The translations under genes and the position numbers were made by a program. A DNA stretch of 20,144 bases from Synergistaceae bacterium (GTDB lineage: Bacteria; Synergistota; Synergistia; Synergistales; Aminobacteriaceae). Positions 1-6,516 of the stretch are shown piece by piece. The DNA lies in assembly GCA_017394925.1 (NCBI GenBank), contig JAFPWQ010000286.1:1-20144 (forward strand), in the 5' to 3' direction. How positions within the stretch are numbered: position 1 is the stretch's first letter; every line of letters starts with the position of its first letter. The notes beneath the pieces are model-generated. The model searched no databases, was not told the origin of the DNA, and worked only from the letters and a program-made list of their open reading frames with translations.

Positions 1-1354
1 CTCCGTCAATCTCTTTCCTGAATACGATACTTGCAGCACCTTCAGCACCCATGACTGCAATTTCTGCCTGAGGCCATGCATACACGACATCAGCACCGAG
101 TACTTTGCTTCCCATTGCGATATATGCTCCGCCGTAAGCCTTGCGCATTATCACCGTTACCATTGGGACGCTTGCCTCACTGTAGGCATAAAGCATTTTC
201 GCACCCTTGCGGATTATTCCGTTATGTTCCTGATCTGCTCCGGGCAAATATCCGGGTACATCTACGAACGTTACAATCGGAAGGTTGAACGCATCGCAAT
301 GACGGATGAATCTCGAAGCCTTATCTGACGCGTCAATATCAAGACAGCCTGCAAGAACATCTGCATTGTTCGCTACGATTCCTACTGCACGTCCTCCCAT
401 GCGGCCATATCCCACGACAATATTCTTCGCAAAGCCTGACTGCACTTCAGTAAATTCTCCGTCATCAAGGACACGTGAAAGTACTTCATGAACGTCATAG
501 CCCTTGTTGGGATTCACGGGAACTAATTCACGAAGTGTAACATCAGCGCGATTCACATCATCCGATGTCTGTTTGAACGGGGCATCATCAAGATTATTCA
601 GCGGCAAATATGATAAGACCTTGCGAACCTGAGCGAAGCATTCTGATTCGTCTTTGGCCTCAAAGTGTGCAACTCCGCTCACGGTGTTATGCGCACATGC
701 TCCGCCGAGATCTTCACTCGTGATTGCCTCTCCCGTTACTGCCTTGATCACTTCAGGCCCGGTAATGTGCATTACGCTTTCACCGTCTACCATGAAAATA
801 TAATCCGTCAGTGCAGGACTGTATACTGCTCCTCCTGCCGTTGGTCCCATTATGACGCTGAACTGTGGAATCACTCCGGAGGCCATGACGTTACGCTTAA
901 AGACTTTTCCGTAGCCGTTAAGAGCATCAAGTGCTTCCTGAATTCTTGCTCCGCCTGAGTCATTAATGCCTATCACAGGGCATCCCATCTGCATGGCCAT
1001 GTCCATAACTTTGCAAATTTTATCTGCGTGCTTCTCGCCTAATGAGCCTCCAAAGACCGTGAAGTCCTGACTGTACACAAAGACTTTTCTGCCTTCAATC
1101 GTTCCCCAGCCTGTTACTACTCCGTCCCCTAACGGCTTTCTTTCTTCAAGTCCGAAGTTATTGCATCGATGCGTTACGAACTCGTCAATCTCTACGAATG
1201 AATCAGGATCAAGCAGCTGTGCTATGCGTTCTCTGGCTGTTCCTTTGCCTTTGGATTTCTGCTTTTCAACAGCTTCTTTTCCTCCGCCGGCAGCTGATGA
1301 TTTGCGTTTCTCTTCAAGCTCGGCGCAAAGCTCTTCAATTGTACGAAATCCCAT
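1..1354 (-). CDS. mmdA: Acyl-CoA carboxyltransferase, methylmalonyl-CoA decarboxylase alpha / propionyl-CoA carboxylase beta type (3' end outside window)
   Basis: I translated the minus strand from the ATG at 1352-1354. It stays open for 451 codons to the window edge, about 60 residues short of the usual ~515. The protein transfers a carboxyl group between biotin and an acyl-CoA. Seen: a basic, helical N-terminus (residues 1-45); the crotonase-like N-terminal half with the oxyanion-hole motif SGGARIQE (133-140) and GPTAGGAVYSPA (170-181); the C-terminal half with DVPGYLPG (365-372) and RKAYGGAYIAMGS (404-416). These are hallmarks of the PccB/MmdA/GCD-alpha family. The sequence does not decide between a Na+-pumping decarboxylase and a carboxylase; the downstream partners (biotin carrier, membrane subunit) would lie outside the window. 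An AGGAGGAG Shine-Dalgarno lies about 10 nt upstream. An in-frame TTG nine bases earlier sits too close to it to be the start. The gene is transcribed divergently from the 1576 gene. Confidence 0.93.
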   Translation of the reverse strand, partial: MGFRTIEELCAELEEKRKSSAAGGGKEAVEKQKSKGKGTARERIAQLLDPDSFVEIDEFVTHRCNNFGLEERKPLGDGVVTGWGTIEGRKVFVYSQDFTVFGGSLGEKHADKICKVMDMAMQMGCPVIGINDSGGARIQEALDALNGYGKVFKRNVMASGVIPQFSVIMGPTAGGAVYSPALTDYIFMVDGESVMHITGPEVIKAVTGEAITSEDLGGACAHNTVSGVAHFEAKDESECFAQVRKVLSYLPLNNLDDAPFKQTSDDVNRADVTLRELVPVNPNKGYDVHEVLSRVLDDGEFTEVQSGFAKNIVVGYGRMGGRAVGIVANNADVLAGCLDIDASDKASRFIRHCDAFNLPIVTFVDVPGYLPGADQEHNGIIRKGAKMLYAYSEASVPMVTVIMRKAYGGAYIAMGSKVLGADVVYAWPQAEIAVMGAEGAASIVFRKEIDG

Positions 1355-1410
1355 ATCCGACAAGCTCCTCCTTTTTATGTTTGTGTAAGATTTTTTTATG
1401 AATGTGAATT

Positions 1411-1439
1411 AGAATATCATATTAACTAATTCGTTGCAA
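1411..1439 (-). promoter_or_regulatory. Promoter for the carboxyltransferase gene
   Basis: On the minus strand, TTGCAA (1439-1434), a 17-nt spacer and TATTCT (1416-1411) lie about 57 nt upstream of the start codon. This is a reasonable sigma-70 match, back to back with the 1479 promoter. Confidence 0.5.
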
Positions 1440-1478
1440 AGTTTAACTCTTACTGCATGATTTTAATCAAGTTATACA

Positions 1479-1506
1479 TGGACAGAGTTTAATCTTGTTG
1501 TATAAT
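1479..1506 (+). promoter_or_regulatory. Promoter for the exported-protein gene at 1576
   Basis: TGGACA (1479-1484), a 16-nt spacer and a perfect TATAAT (1501-1506), about 70 nt upstream of the start. It may also drive pfkA, because no terminator is visible between the two genes. Confidence 0.6.
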
Positions 1507-1575
1507 AATTAAAAAATTTTTCGACTCATTAACATTCAATCCCAAATGTAAATTCAAATCGGAAGGAACGTTTAC

Positions 1576-2331
1576 ATGCCCGGTAAAAAATTTATTGCGT
1601 TATTCATTCTATTTTCACTCACAGTATGCACAGCATCATTTGCAGCAGACAACGGAGAAGAAATTCTCAAAAGATGGAGTCATGAGACCAAAGCCGTGTC
1701 TAAAGAAGGAGATCAGGAAATCGTAATCAGAGCTACATATTACTCAAATGAATACGTTGAAGCACTTGTAGCCTCAGAGGCCGAAAAAAATTTATGGACA
1801 GCTGACGAAATGGAAAATTATAAATACACTCTCCTGAAAAATTTAAATCTCGCAGAATCGATTCCGTTTCACATTTCAATCACAGTCAGGGGAATTCCGA
1901 TGTACCTTCAGCCGTTCGATAAGCACATCACAATGATGATAGGCAGAACGAAATATACTCCTGTAGATTATGAGAAGAGATTCAATTTCAGGTTACAGGG
2001 ATCACGGGACGGAATGGTTTTCTTTCCGCGTTATGATCCCAAGACAGGAAAAGAAGTTCTCTCAGGCGCAAGAGATATAAGACTCGTATTCGACAGTGCA
2101 CCCAGCATAGCATTAGCACCGCAGGGTGATGTAATGTGGGTATGGGACTTAGCGAAAGACAGAGGCAAAGTAGGCGGCGGAAAAGCAGCAACGAGACTTG
2201 AAATTGACCGTCTGATTAAACGCATGAACAAATTAGACGATGACAGAAATGCATTAAGAAAACAGCTTGAGGCACTCGACAAAGAATATAATGAAGTGAA
2301 TTCACGAATAGACGAACTGCAGTCTCAATAG
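1576..2331 (+). CDS. Exported protein of unknown function with C-terminal coiled coil
   Basis: I do not recognise the family. Residues 1-24 form a typical Sec signal peptide: basic MPGKK, then a hydrophobic core, then ASFA before AADNG; there is no lipobox cysteine. So the mature protein (about 227 residues) should be periplasmic or outer-surface. The middle (roughly 45-185) is rich in beta-prone stretches such as EIVIRATYYS and FHISITVRG, with many aromatics. The last ~45 residues are a heptad-like, highly charged helix (RLIKRMNKL to the C-terminus) expected to form a coiled coil and so possibly an oligomer. A GGAAGGAA Shine-Dalgarno lies 7 nt before the ATG, and a good promoter lies upstream. 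It is followed 79 nt later by pfkA with no terminator between, so co-transcription is possible, though a shared function is not implied. Confidence 0.85.
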   Translation: MPGKKFIALFILFSLTVCTASFAADNGEEILKRWSHETKAVSKEGDQEIVIRATYYSNEYVEALVASEAEKNLWTADEMENYKYTLLKNLNLAESIPFHISITVRGIPMYLQPFDKHITMMIGRTKYTPVDYEKRFNFRLQGSRDGMVFFPRYDPKTGKEVLSGARDIRLVFDSAPSIALAPQGDVMWVWDLAKDRGKVGGGKAATRLEIDRLIKRMNKLDDDRNALRKQLEALDKEYNEVNSRIDELQSQ

Positions 2332-2352
2332 CTAAAATATTAATGCAATTCC

Positions 2353-2389
2353 ACGAAATACACAGCATGAAATATATGACGAAATACAC
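2353..2389 (+). repeat. 11-bp direct repeat ACGAAATACAC in the pfkA leader
   Basis: ACGAAATACAC occurs at 2353-2363 and again at 2379-2389, a 26-bp period, just upstream of the pfkA ribosome binding site. It could be a pair of protein-binding half sites or a chance duplication; nothing else supports a role. Confidence 0.45.
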
Positions 2390-2410
2390 GAAAGGAAGAG
2401 AGTTGTTATT

Positions 2411-3376
2411 ATGATAAAGATGGACCGTATCGCTGTACTCACGAGCGGAGGAGACTCACCCGGAATGAACGCGGCAGTCCGGGCAGTAGCACGCACATGC
2501 ATGTTCAATGACAAAGAATGCATCGGAGTAATGCGCGGCTATGAGGGTTTAATCGAAGGGGATTTTATTCCGCTTGACCGTGCAGCAGTAGGCGGCATCA
2601 TTCACAGGGGCGGCACGATTCTTAAAACAGCACGCAGTGAGAGATTCAAAACGCCTGAAGGACGCGAAGAAGCTCTTGAACAAATGAAAAAAGCAAATAT
2701 AGACGGCCTTGTAGTAATCGGCGGAGACGGATCATTTCACGGAGCAAAGGCACTTCATGATTTAGGCTTTCCGACAATAGGCATTCCCGGAACGATTGAT
2801 AACGACATAACCGGCACTGATGAGACAATCGGATTCGACACGGCGGTAAACACTGCACTTGAGGCAATCATGAAATTACGTGATACAGCATCGAGTCATC
2901 AGAGATTATTCATCGTTGAAGTCATGGGACGGAACGCAGGATTTCTTGCGCTTGAAGTTGCAGTTGCATCAGGAGCTGAATACGTTGTTGTTCCTGAATT
3001 GCCTTTGAGTATAGGCGAACTCACGAAGAGACTCAAGAGTTCATACGCAGAACATCGGAGTCATACGCTTATCATTCTTGCTGAAGGAGTAATGACGGCA
3101 GCAGAAATGCGCGAACAGTTACAGGATTCAGGCGGATATGATGCAAGAGTTACAGTTCTGGGATACATTCAGCGCGGCGGTTCTCCAACATCGTTTGACA
3201 TTGTGCTTGCGACTCGAATGGGCGCATTCGCAACTGAGAATCTTTTAATCGGGAAGTCAGGAATGATGGTAGGCAATATCAATCATAAACTCGTGCTCAG
3301 TCCGTTAGAAAGGGCATGGAGTGAACATAAATCATTAAGCCCGGAGATGTTGAGCCTGATAAACAAAATGAACTAG
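2411..3376 (+). CDS. pfkA: ATP-dependent 6-phosphofructokinase
   Basis: Phosphorylates fructose 6-phosphate to fructose 1,6-bisphosphate in the cytoplasm, the committed step of glycolysis. At 321 residues it has the usual length of the bacterial group-I enzyme. Seen: the N-terminal nucleotide loop TSGGDSPGMNAAVR (11-24); GGDGS at 104-108; PGTIDND at 126-132 with the catalytic Asp pair (130, 132); and the substrate-binding MGR at 172-174. The Gly after GGD and the Gly in PGTIDND are the residues that mark ATP-using enzymes; PPi-dependent relatives carry Asp and Lys there. The start is the first ATG, with AGGAAGAGAG about 8 nt or more upstream; the ATG at residue 4 is an alternative. It lies between the exported protein and rho and ends in a hairpin. 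Confidence 0.96.
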   Translation: MIKMDRIAVLTSGGDSPGMNAAVRAVARTCMFNDKECIGVMRGYEGLIEGDFIPLDRAAVGGIIHRGGTILKTARSERFKTPEGREEALEQMKKANIDGLVVIGGDGSFHGAKALHDLGFPTIGIPGTIDNDITGTDETIGFDTAVNTALEAIMKLRDTASSHQRLFIVEVMGRNAGFLALEVAVASGAEYVVVPELPLSIGELTKRLKSSYAEHRSHTLIILAEGVMTAAEMREQLQDSGGYDARVTVLGYIQRGGSPTSFDIVLATRMGAFATENLLIGKSGMMVGNINHKLVLSPLERAWSEHKSLSPEMLSLINKMN

Positions 3377-3385
3377 AATTTTACG

Positions 3386-3418
3386 CGGGGGGATATAAAT
3401 TTTTCTCCCCGTTTATTG
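3386..3418 (+). terminator. Probable intrinsic terminator after pfkA
   Basis: CGGGGGGA pairs with TCTCCCCG (one G.T pair) around an AT-rich loop at 3386-3411, followed by TTTATTG. The stem is good but the U tract is interrupted, so some read-through into rho is plausible. Confidence 0.6.
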
Positions 3419-3442
3419 TCAATCACATCATAAAATTATCAT
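3416..3442 (+). promoter_or_regulatory. Possible promoter for rho
   Basis: TTGTCA (3416-3421) and TATCAT (3437-3442) are separated by only 15 nt. It sits about 40 nt upstream of the rho start and directly after the pfkA hairpin. The short spacer makes this tentative. Confidence 0.35.
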
Positions 3443-3482
3443 AAAAATCATCAAAAACTTTTACGTTAAGGAATAAAAATAC

Positions 3483-5135
3483 ATGCCAAGAAAAAAATCA
3501 TCAGATAAAGCAGCAGAAACAGAATCAGCGAAACAGGAAGAACAGAAAAAGACTCGTACACGCAAGACGACAACGACAGCAAAAAAGGCAACAAAGCCAG
3601 CCGCAAAACGAAAAGTCCCTGAGCCTGAAGAGATTATGATTCAGCCGGAGCCGGAAGAAGTGAAAGAGAAAATGCGCGAAGAAATAGAAGAAATTCAAAA
3701 TGCAGGATATGATGATCCTGACGAGATCATGAATGATGATTCAGATTATCCCGAATCAGAATCAGAGTCAGAATCAGATTCGGATTCAGAGTCAGAACAA
3801 GAATCAGAACAGGAATCAGGCGAGGCAAGAAATGGAACACGTTCAATGCGTCCCGGTCATCGTGAAATGGTTCAGCACCCAAAACCAAAATATACGTATG
3901 CAATGCTTTCATCAAGGAGTGCGCCTGATTTAAGAAAACTTGCGAAAGAATTAAACGTGAATGCACCAGTAACAATGAGAAAAGATGATTTAATTATCTC
4001 ACTGTTAAGGGCGCAGGCTGAGAGCATGAATTACCGTTTCGGCGGGGGAACTCTTGAGATATTGCCCGAGAATTTCGGTTTTCTGAGGCCAAAAGGAATG
4101 TTGCCTACGGACAGTGATGTATATCTTTCATCATCGCAGATTCGGAGATTCGGATTACGCAACGGCGATGTCATCTGGGGACTGATACGACCGCCAAGAG
4201 ACCAGGAACACTACGAGGCATTATTACGTGTTGAGACCGTAAATTTCTCAGACCCTGAACACTCAAGACGCAGGCCGATGTTCGCGCAGTTAACGCCGAT
4301 TTTCCCGGACAGAAGATTAAGTCTCGAATATGATTCAAAGGATTTAGCGACAAGACTCGTTGACATGTTTGCGCCGATTGGATTCGGACAGAGGGCATTG
4401 ATCGTATCGCCGCCTAAAGCAGGAAAGACCACTCTGCTTAAACGCATAGCACAGGCAATCGCATCAAATTCGCCGGACATAATCATCATGGCCCTGCTGA
4501 TTGACGAACGCCCGGAAGAAGTTACAGACATTGCGCGCTCAATTGACGGTGAAGTCATTGCATCGACATTTGACCGTCCAGCAGATGAACATATCAGAGT
4601 CGCTAATCTTGCGCTCGAAAAGGCAAAGAGACTCGTTGAGGCAAAACGTGATGTAGTGATTTTACTTGATTCAATCACGAGGCTTGCGAGGGCATCAAAT
4701 TTGACTGTACCGCCTTCAGGAAGAACTTTATCGGGAGGACTTGACCCGTCCGGCTTGTATTTCCCGAAGAGATTTTTCGGTGCTGCGAGAAATTTTGAGG
4801 AGGGCGGAAGTCTCACGATAATAGGCACAGCACTCACAGATACGGGCTCAAGAATGGACGATGTGATTTACGAAGAGTTCAAAGGCACGGGCAACATGGA
4901 GCTGCATTTGTCGCGTAAACTTGCGGAACAGAGAATTTTCCCTGCGATTGACATCACGAAATCAGGAACGAGACGCGAAGAATTACTTATGCCCGACGAT
5001 GAATTAAAACGCTTATGGATTTTGCGCAAGAGAATTGCGGGTGTTGATGAGGCCGGAGCATTGAATTTGATTCTCGATAAGCTGAGACAGACGGAGAATA
5101 ATAACGATTTCTTAAGCTCGATTAAACTTGCATAA
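3483..5135 (+). CDS. rho: Transcription termination factor Rho with long low-complexity N-terminal extension
   Basis: Hexameric RNA-dependent ATPase that ends transcription. It has 550 residues, about 130 more than the E. coli protein (419). Order: basic Lys/Thr/Ala-rich tail (1-46); acidic region with an almost pure Ser/Glu/Asp run (91-112); SAP-like Rho N-terminal domain (about 138-178); cold-shock RNA-binding domain (about 186-260, with ENFGFLRP); and the RecA-type motor. Motor motifs seen: Walker A PPKAGKTT (310-317), DERPEEVTD (341-349), Walker B VVILLD (391-396), Q-loop GGLDPSGLYFPKRFF (418-432) and R-loop EEFKGTGNMELH (464-475). All core catalytic elements are intact. AAGGAA lies 9 nt before the ATG. 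The M20 gene follows after 52 nt. Rho enzymes with charged extensions are known in several phyla, where the extension can add RNA contacts; a role here is inference. Confidence 0.97.
   Translation: MPRKKSSDKAAETESAKQEEQKKTRTRKTTTTAKKATKPAAKRKVPEPEEIMIQPEPEEVKEKMREEIEEIQNAGYDDPDEIMNDDSDYPESESESESDSDSESEQESEQESGEARNGTRSMRPGHREMVQHPKPKYTYAMLSSRSAPDLRKLAKELNVNAPVTMRKDDLIISLLRAQAESMNYRFGGGTLEILPENFGFLRPKGMLPTDSDVYLSSSQIRRFGLRNGDVIWGLIRPPRDQEHYEALLRVETVNFSDPEHSRRRPMFAQLTPIFPDRRLSLEYDSKDLATRLVDMFAPIGFGQRALIVSPPKAGKTTLLKRIAQAIASNSPDIIIMALLIDERPEEVTDIARSIDGEVIASTFDRPADEHIRVANLALEKAKRLVEAKRDVVILLDSITRLARASNLTVPPSGRTLSGGLDPSGLYFPKRFFGAARNFEEGGSLTIIGTALTDTGSRMDDVIYEEFKGTGNMELHLSRKLAEQRIFPAIDITKSGTRREELLMPDDELKRLWILRKRIAGVDEAGALNLILDKLRQTENNNDFLSSIKLA
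3753..3818 (+). repeat. Degenerate GAATCA/GATTCA hexamer repeat inside rho (Ser-Glu/Asp tract)
   Basis: About 11 near-identical hexamers of the GARTCA type encode alternating Ser and Glu/Asp (later Gln-Glu-Ser) at residues 91-112 of Rho. Third-position differences show it is not a fresh slippage product, but copy number could vary in frame without breaking the gene. Confidence 0.75.
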
Positions 5136-5187
5136 ATTTATCTCTGCCGGTGTAGAATAGAAAAAAAAAACGAAAGGCGTGAATTAA

Positions 5188-6411
5188 TTGCGCGGTAAAA
5201 TTCTCACTGAAGCAGAAAAACTTGAATCCCTCATGACTGAATCACTCACGCGTTTATGCAGAATTCCGGCAGTGTCTCCTCATAACGGCGGAACCGGAGA
5301 AGACGCAAAAATATCTGAGCTTGAGAGAATCATTCATGAACTTGGACTGAGCAAAGCAAAAATTCAAATTGAACGCGTTGAAGATTCAAAATCACCGTCG
5401 GGTTATCGTCCTTCACTCTTTCTTGAGTATCCCGGAAAGAAATCGCAGAGATTATGCATTCTCACGCACATTGATGTAGTTCCCGAAGGCGATCTGTCTT
5501 CATGGACTCATGATCCTTTTGACCCTGTAATCAAAGGCTCAAGGTTATACGGGCGCGGCGTGAGCGATAACGGAACGTGTTTAGTGTCATCACTTTTTGC
5601 ACTGAAAGCAATTCTTGATGCAGGGCTTGAACCTGAATATACGGTACTGCTTGCGTTCGTTGCAGATGAGGAAATGGGCAGTCATTACGGACTTGAGCCA
5701 TTGCTTGAGAGAAATATATTCAGGAATGATGATTTAGTTGTTGTGCCTGATTCGGGAAATGACAACGGAGATTTCATTGAGGCAGCAGAGAAGGCCATGT
5801 TAAGACTTGCATTCACAGTTACAGGCAGGCAGGTACATGCAGCATTGCCTCACAGGGGAATAAATGCGTGCCGTGCTGCAAACATGCTTGCGTATGAAGT
5901 TGACGAGGCACTGCATAAGGCATTCCCGGAAGAAAATAACATGTTTACTTATCCGTTCTCAACGTTTGAGCCTACAAGACGACTCGCTAACGTTCAGGCA
6001 GTTAATATCGTTCCCGGAAAAGAAAGATTCGATTTTGACTGTCGTGTATTACCCGAAGTTAATCTTGATGATGTGATTGATTTAGTCATGAAGATATGCA
6101 GAGAGGTCGAGAAGAAGACGGGTGCAAAGATTGATGTTGATATTGACCGTACAGACGCGGCACCTGTAACGAGTCCTGACAGTGAAGTTGTGAAGTTACT
6201 GACGAAATGCGTCCGTGATGTTCTGAATGTTGAACCTGTAACCGGCGGTATCGGAGGAGGAACATTTGCGGCTCTCTTCAGACGTAAAAACATACCTGCT
6301 GTTGTCTGGAGTCAGGAATGCGGAGACGTTGCACATCAGCCTGATGAATTCACAGAGATAAAATACATCGTGAACAATGCGAAAGTCTTTGCGTTAATGA
6401 TGATGGGCTAA
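5188..6411 (+). CDS. M20-family metallo-hydrolase (ArgE/DapE/dipeptidase group)
   Basis: Zinc-dependent amidohydrolase of the family that includes succinyl-diaminopimelate desuccinylase, acetylornithine deacetylase and PepV-type dipeptidases; 407 residues is a typical length. The expected metal and catalytic residues are visible: THIDVVP with His94 and Asp96, GRGVSDN with bridging Asp127, ADEE with Glu161/162, VPDSG with Asp188, and His383 in VAHQPDE. The dimerisation (lid) domain is residues ~203-315, starting EKAMLRLAFTVTG. The substrate cannot be read from the sequence; a peptide or N-acyl amino acid fits an amino-acid fermenter. The start is TTG at 5188 with AAAGG about 10 nt upstream, preceded by a run of ten As. 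The gene ends at a hairpin terminator, and the next gene converges on it. Confidence 0.92.
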   Translation: MRGKILTEAEKLESLMTESLTRLCRIPAVSPHNGGTGEDAKISELERIIHELGLSKAKIQIERVEDSKSPSGYRPSLFLEYPGKKSQRLCILTHIDVVPEGDLSSWTHDPFDPVIKGSRLYGRGVSDNGTCLVSSLFALKAILDAGLEPEYTVLLAFVADEEMGSHYGLEPLLERNIFRNDDLVVVPDSGNDNGDFIEAAEKAMLRLAFTVTGRQVHAALPHRGINACRAANMLAYEVDEALHKAFPEENNMFTYPFSTFEPTRRLANVQAVNIVPGKERFDFDCRVLPEVNLDDVIDLVMKICREVEKKTGAKIDVDIDRTDAAPVTSPDSEVVKLLTKCVRDVLNVEPVTGGIGGGTFAALFRRKNIPAVVWSQECGDVAHQPDEFTEIKYIVNNAKVFALMMMG

Positions 6412-6432
6412 ACTCATTCAATCATTCAATCG

Positions 6433-6460
6433 GGCAGGTATGTTCATGTATCTGCCTTTG
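6433..6460 (+). terminator. Terminator after the M20 gene
   Basis: GGCAGGTA (6433-6440) pairs with TATCTGCC (6449-6456) around an 8-nt loop, followed by TTTG and an AT-rich run. It lies 21 nt past the stop codon. Confidence 0.6.
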
Positions 6461-6469
6461 ATGATAATA

Positions 6470-6497
6470 ATAAGACCCCCTGCATAAACACAGGAGG
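6470..6497 (-). terminator. Terminator after the GH3 gene
   Basis: Read on the minus strand, CCTCCTG (6497-6491) pairs with CAGGGGG (6482-6476), with one T.G pair and an 8-nt loop, then TCTTATTATTA. It starts 20 nt after the GH3 stop, facing the M20 terminator. Confidence 0.6.
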
Positions 6498-6516
6498 CCA
6501 TGCATTAAAATTATTC

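Noticed and set aside
76..958. Several plus-strand frames opposite the carboxyltransferase gene
   Set aside because: The minus strand encodes an intact conserved enzyme across the whole stretch; these are shadows.
4211..4837. 208-codon antisense frame within rho
   Set aside because: It lies wholly inside the conserved Rho core; the opposite strand stays open because of codon bias. No ribosome binding site or family motif.
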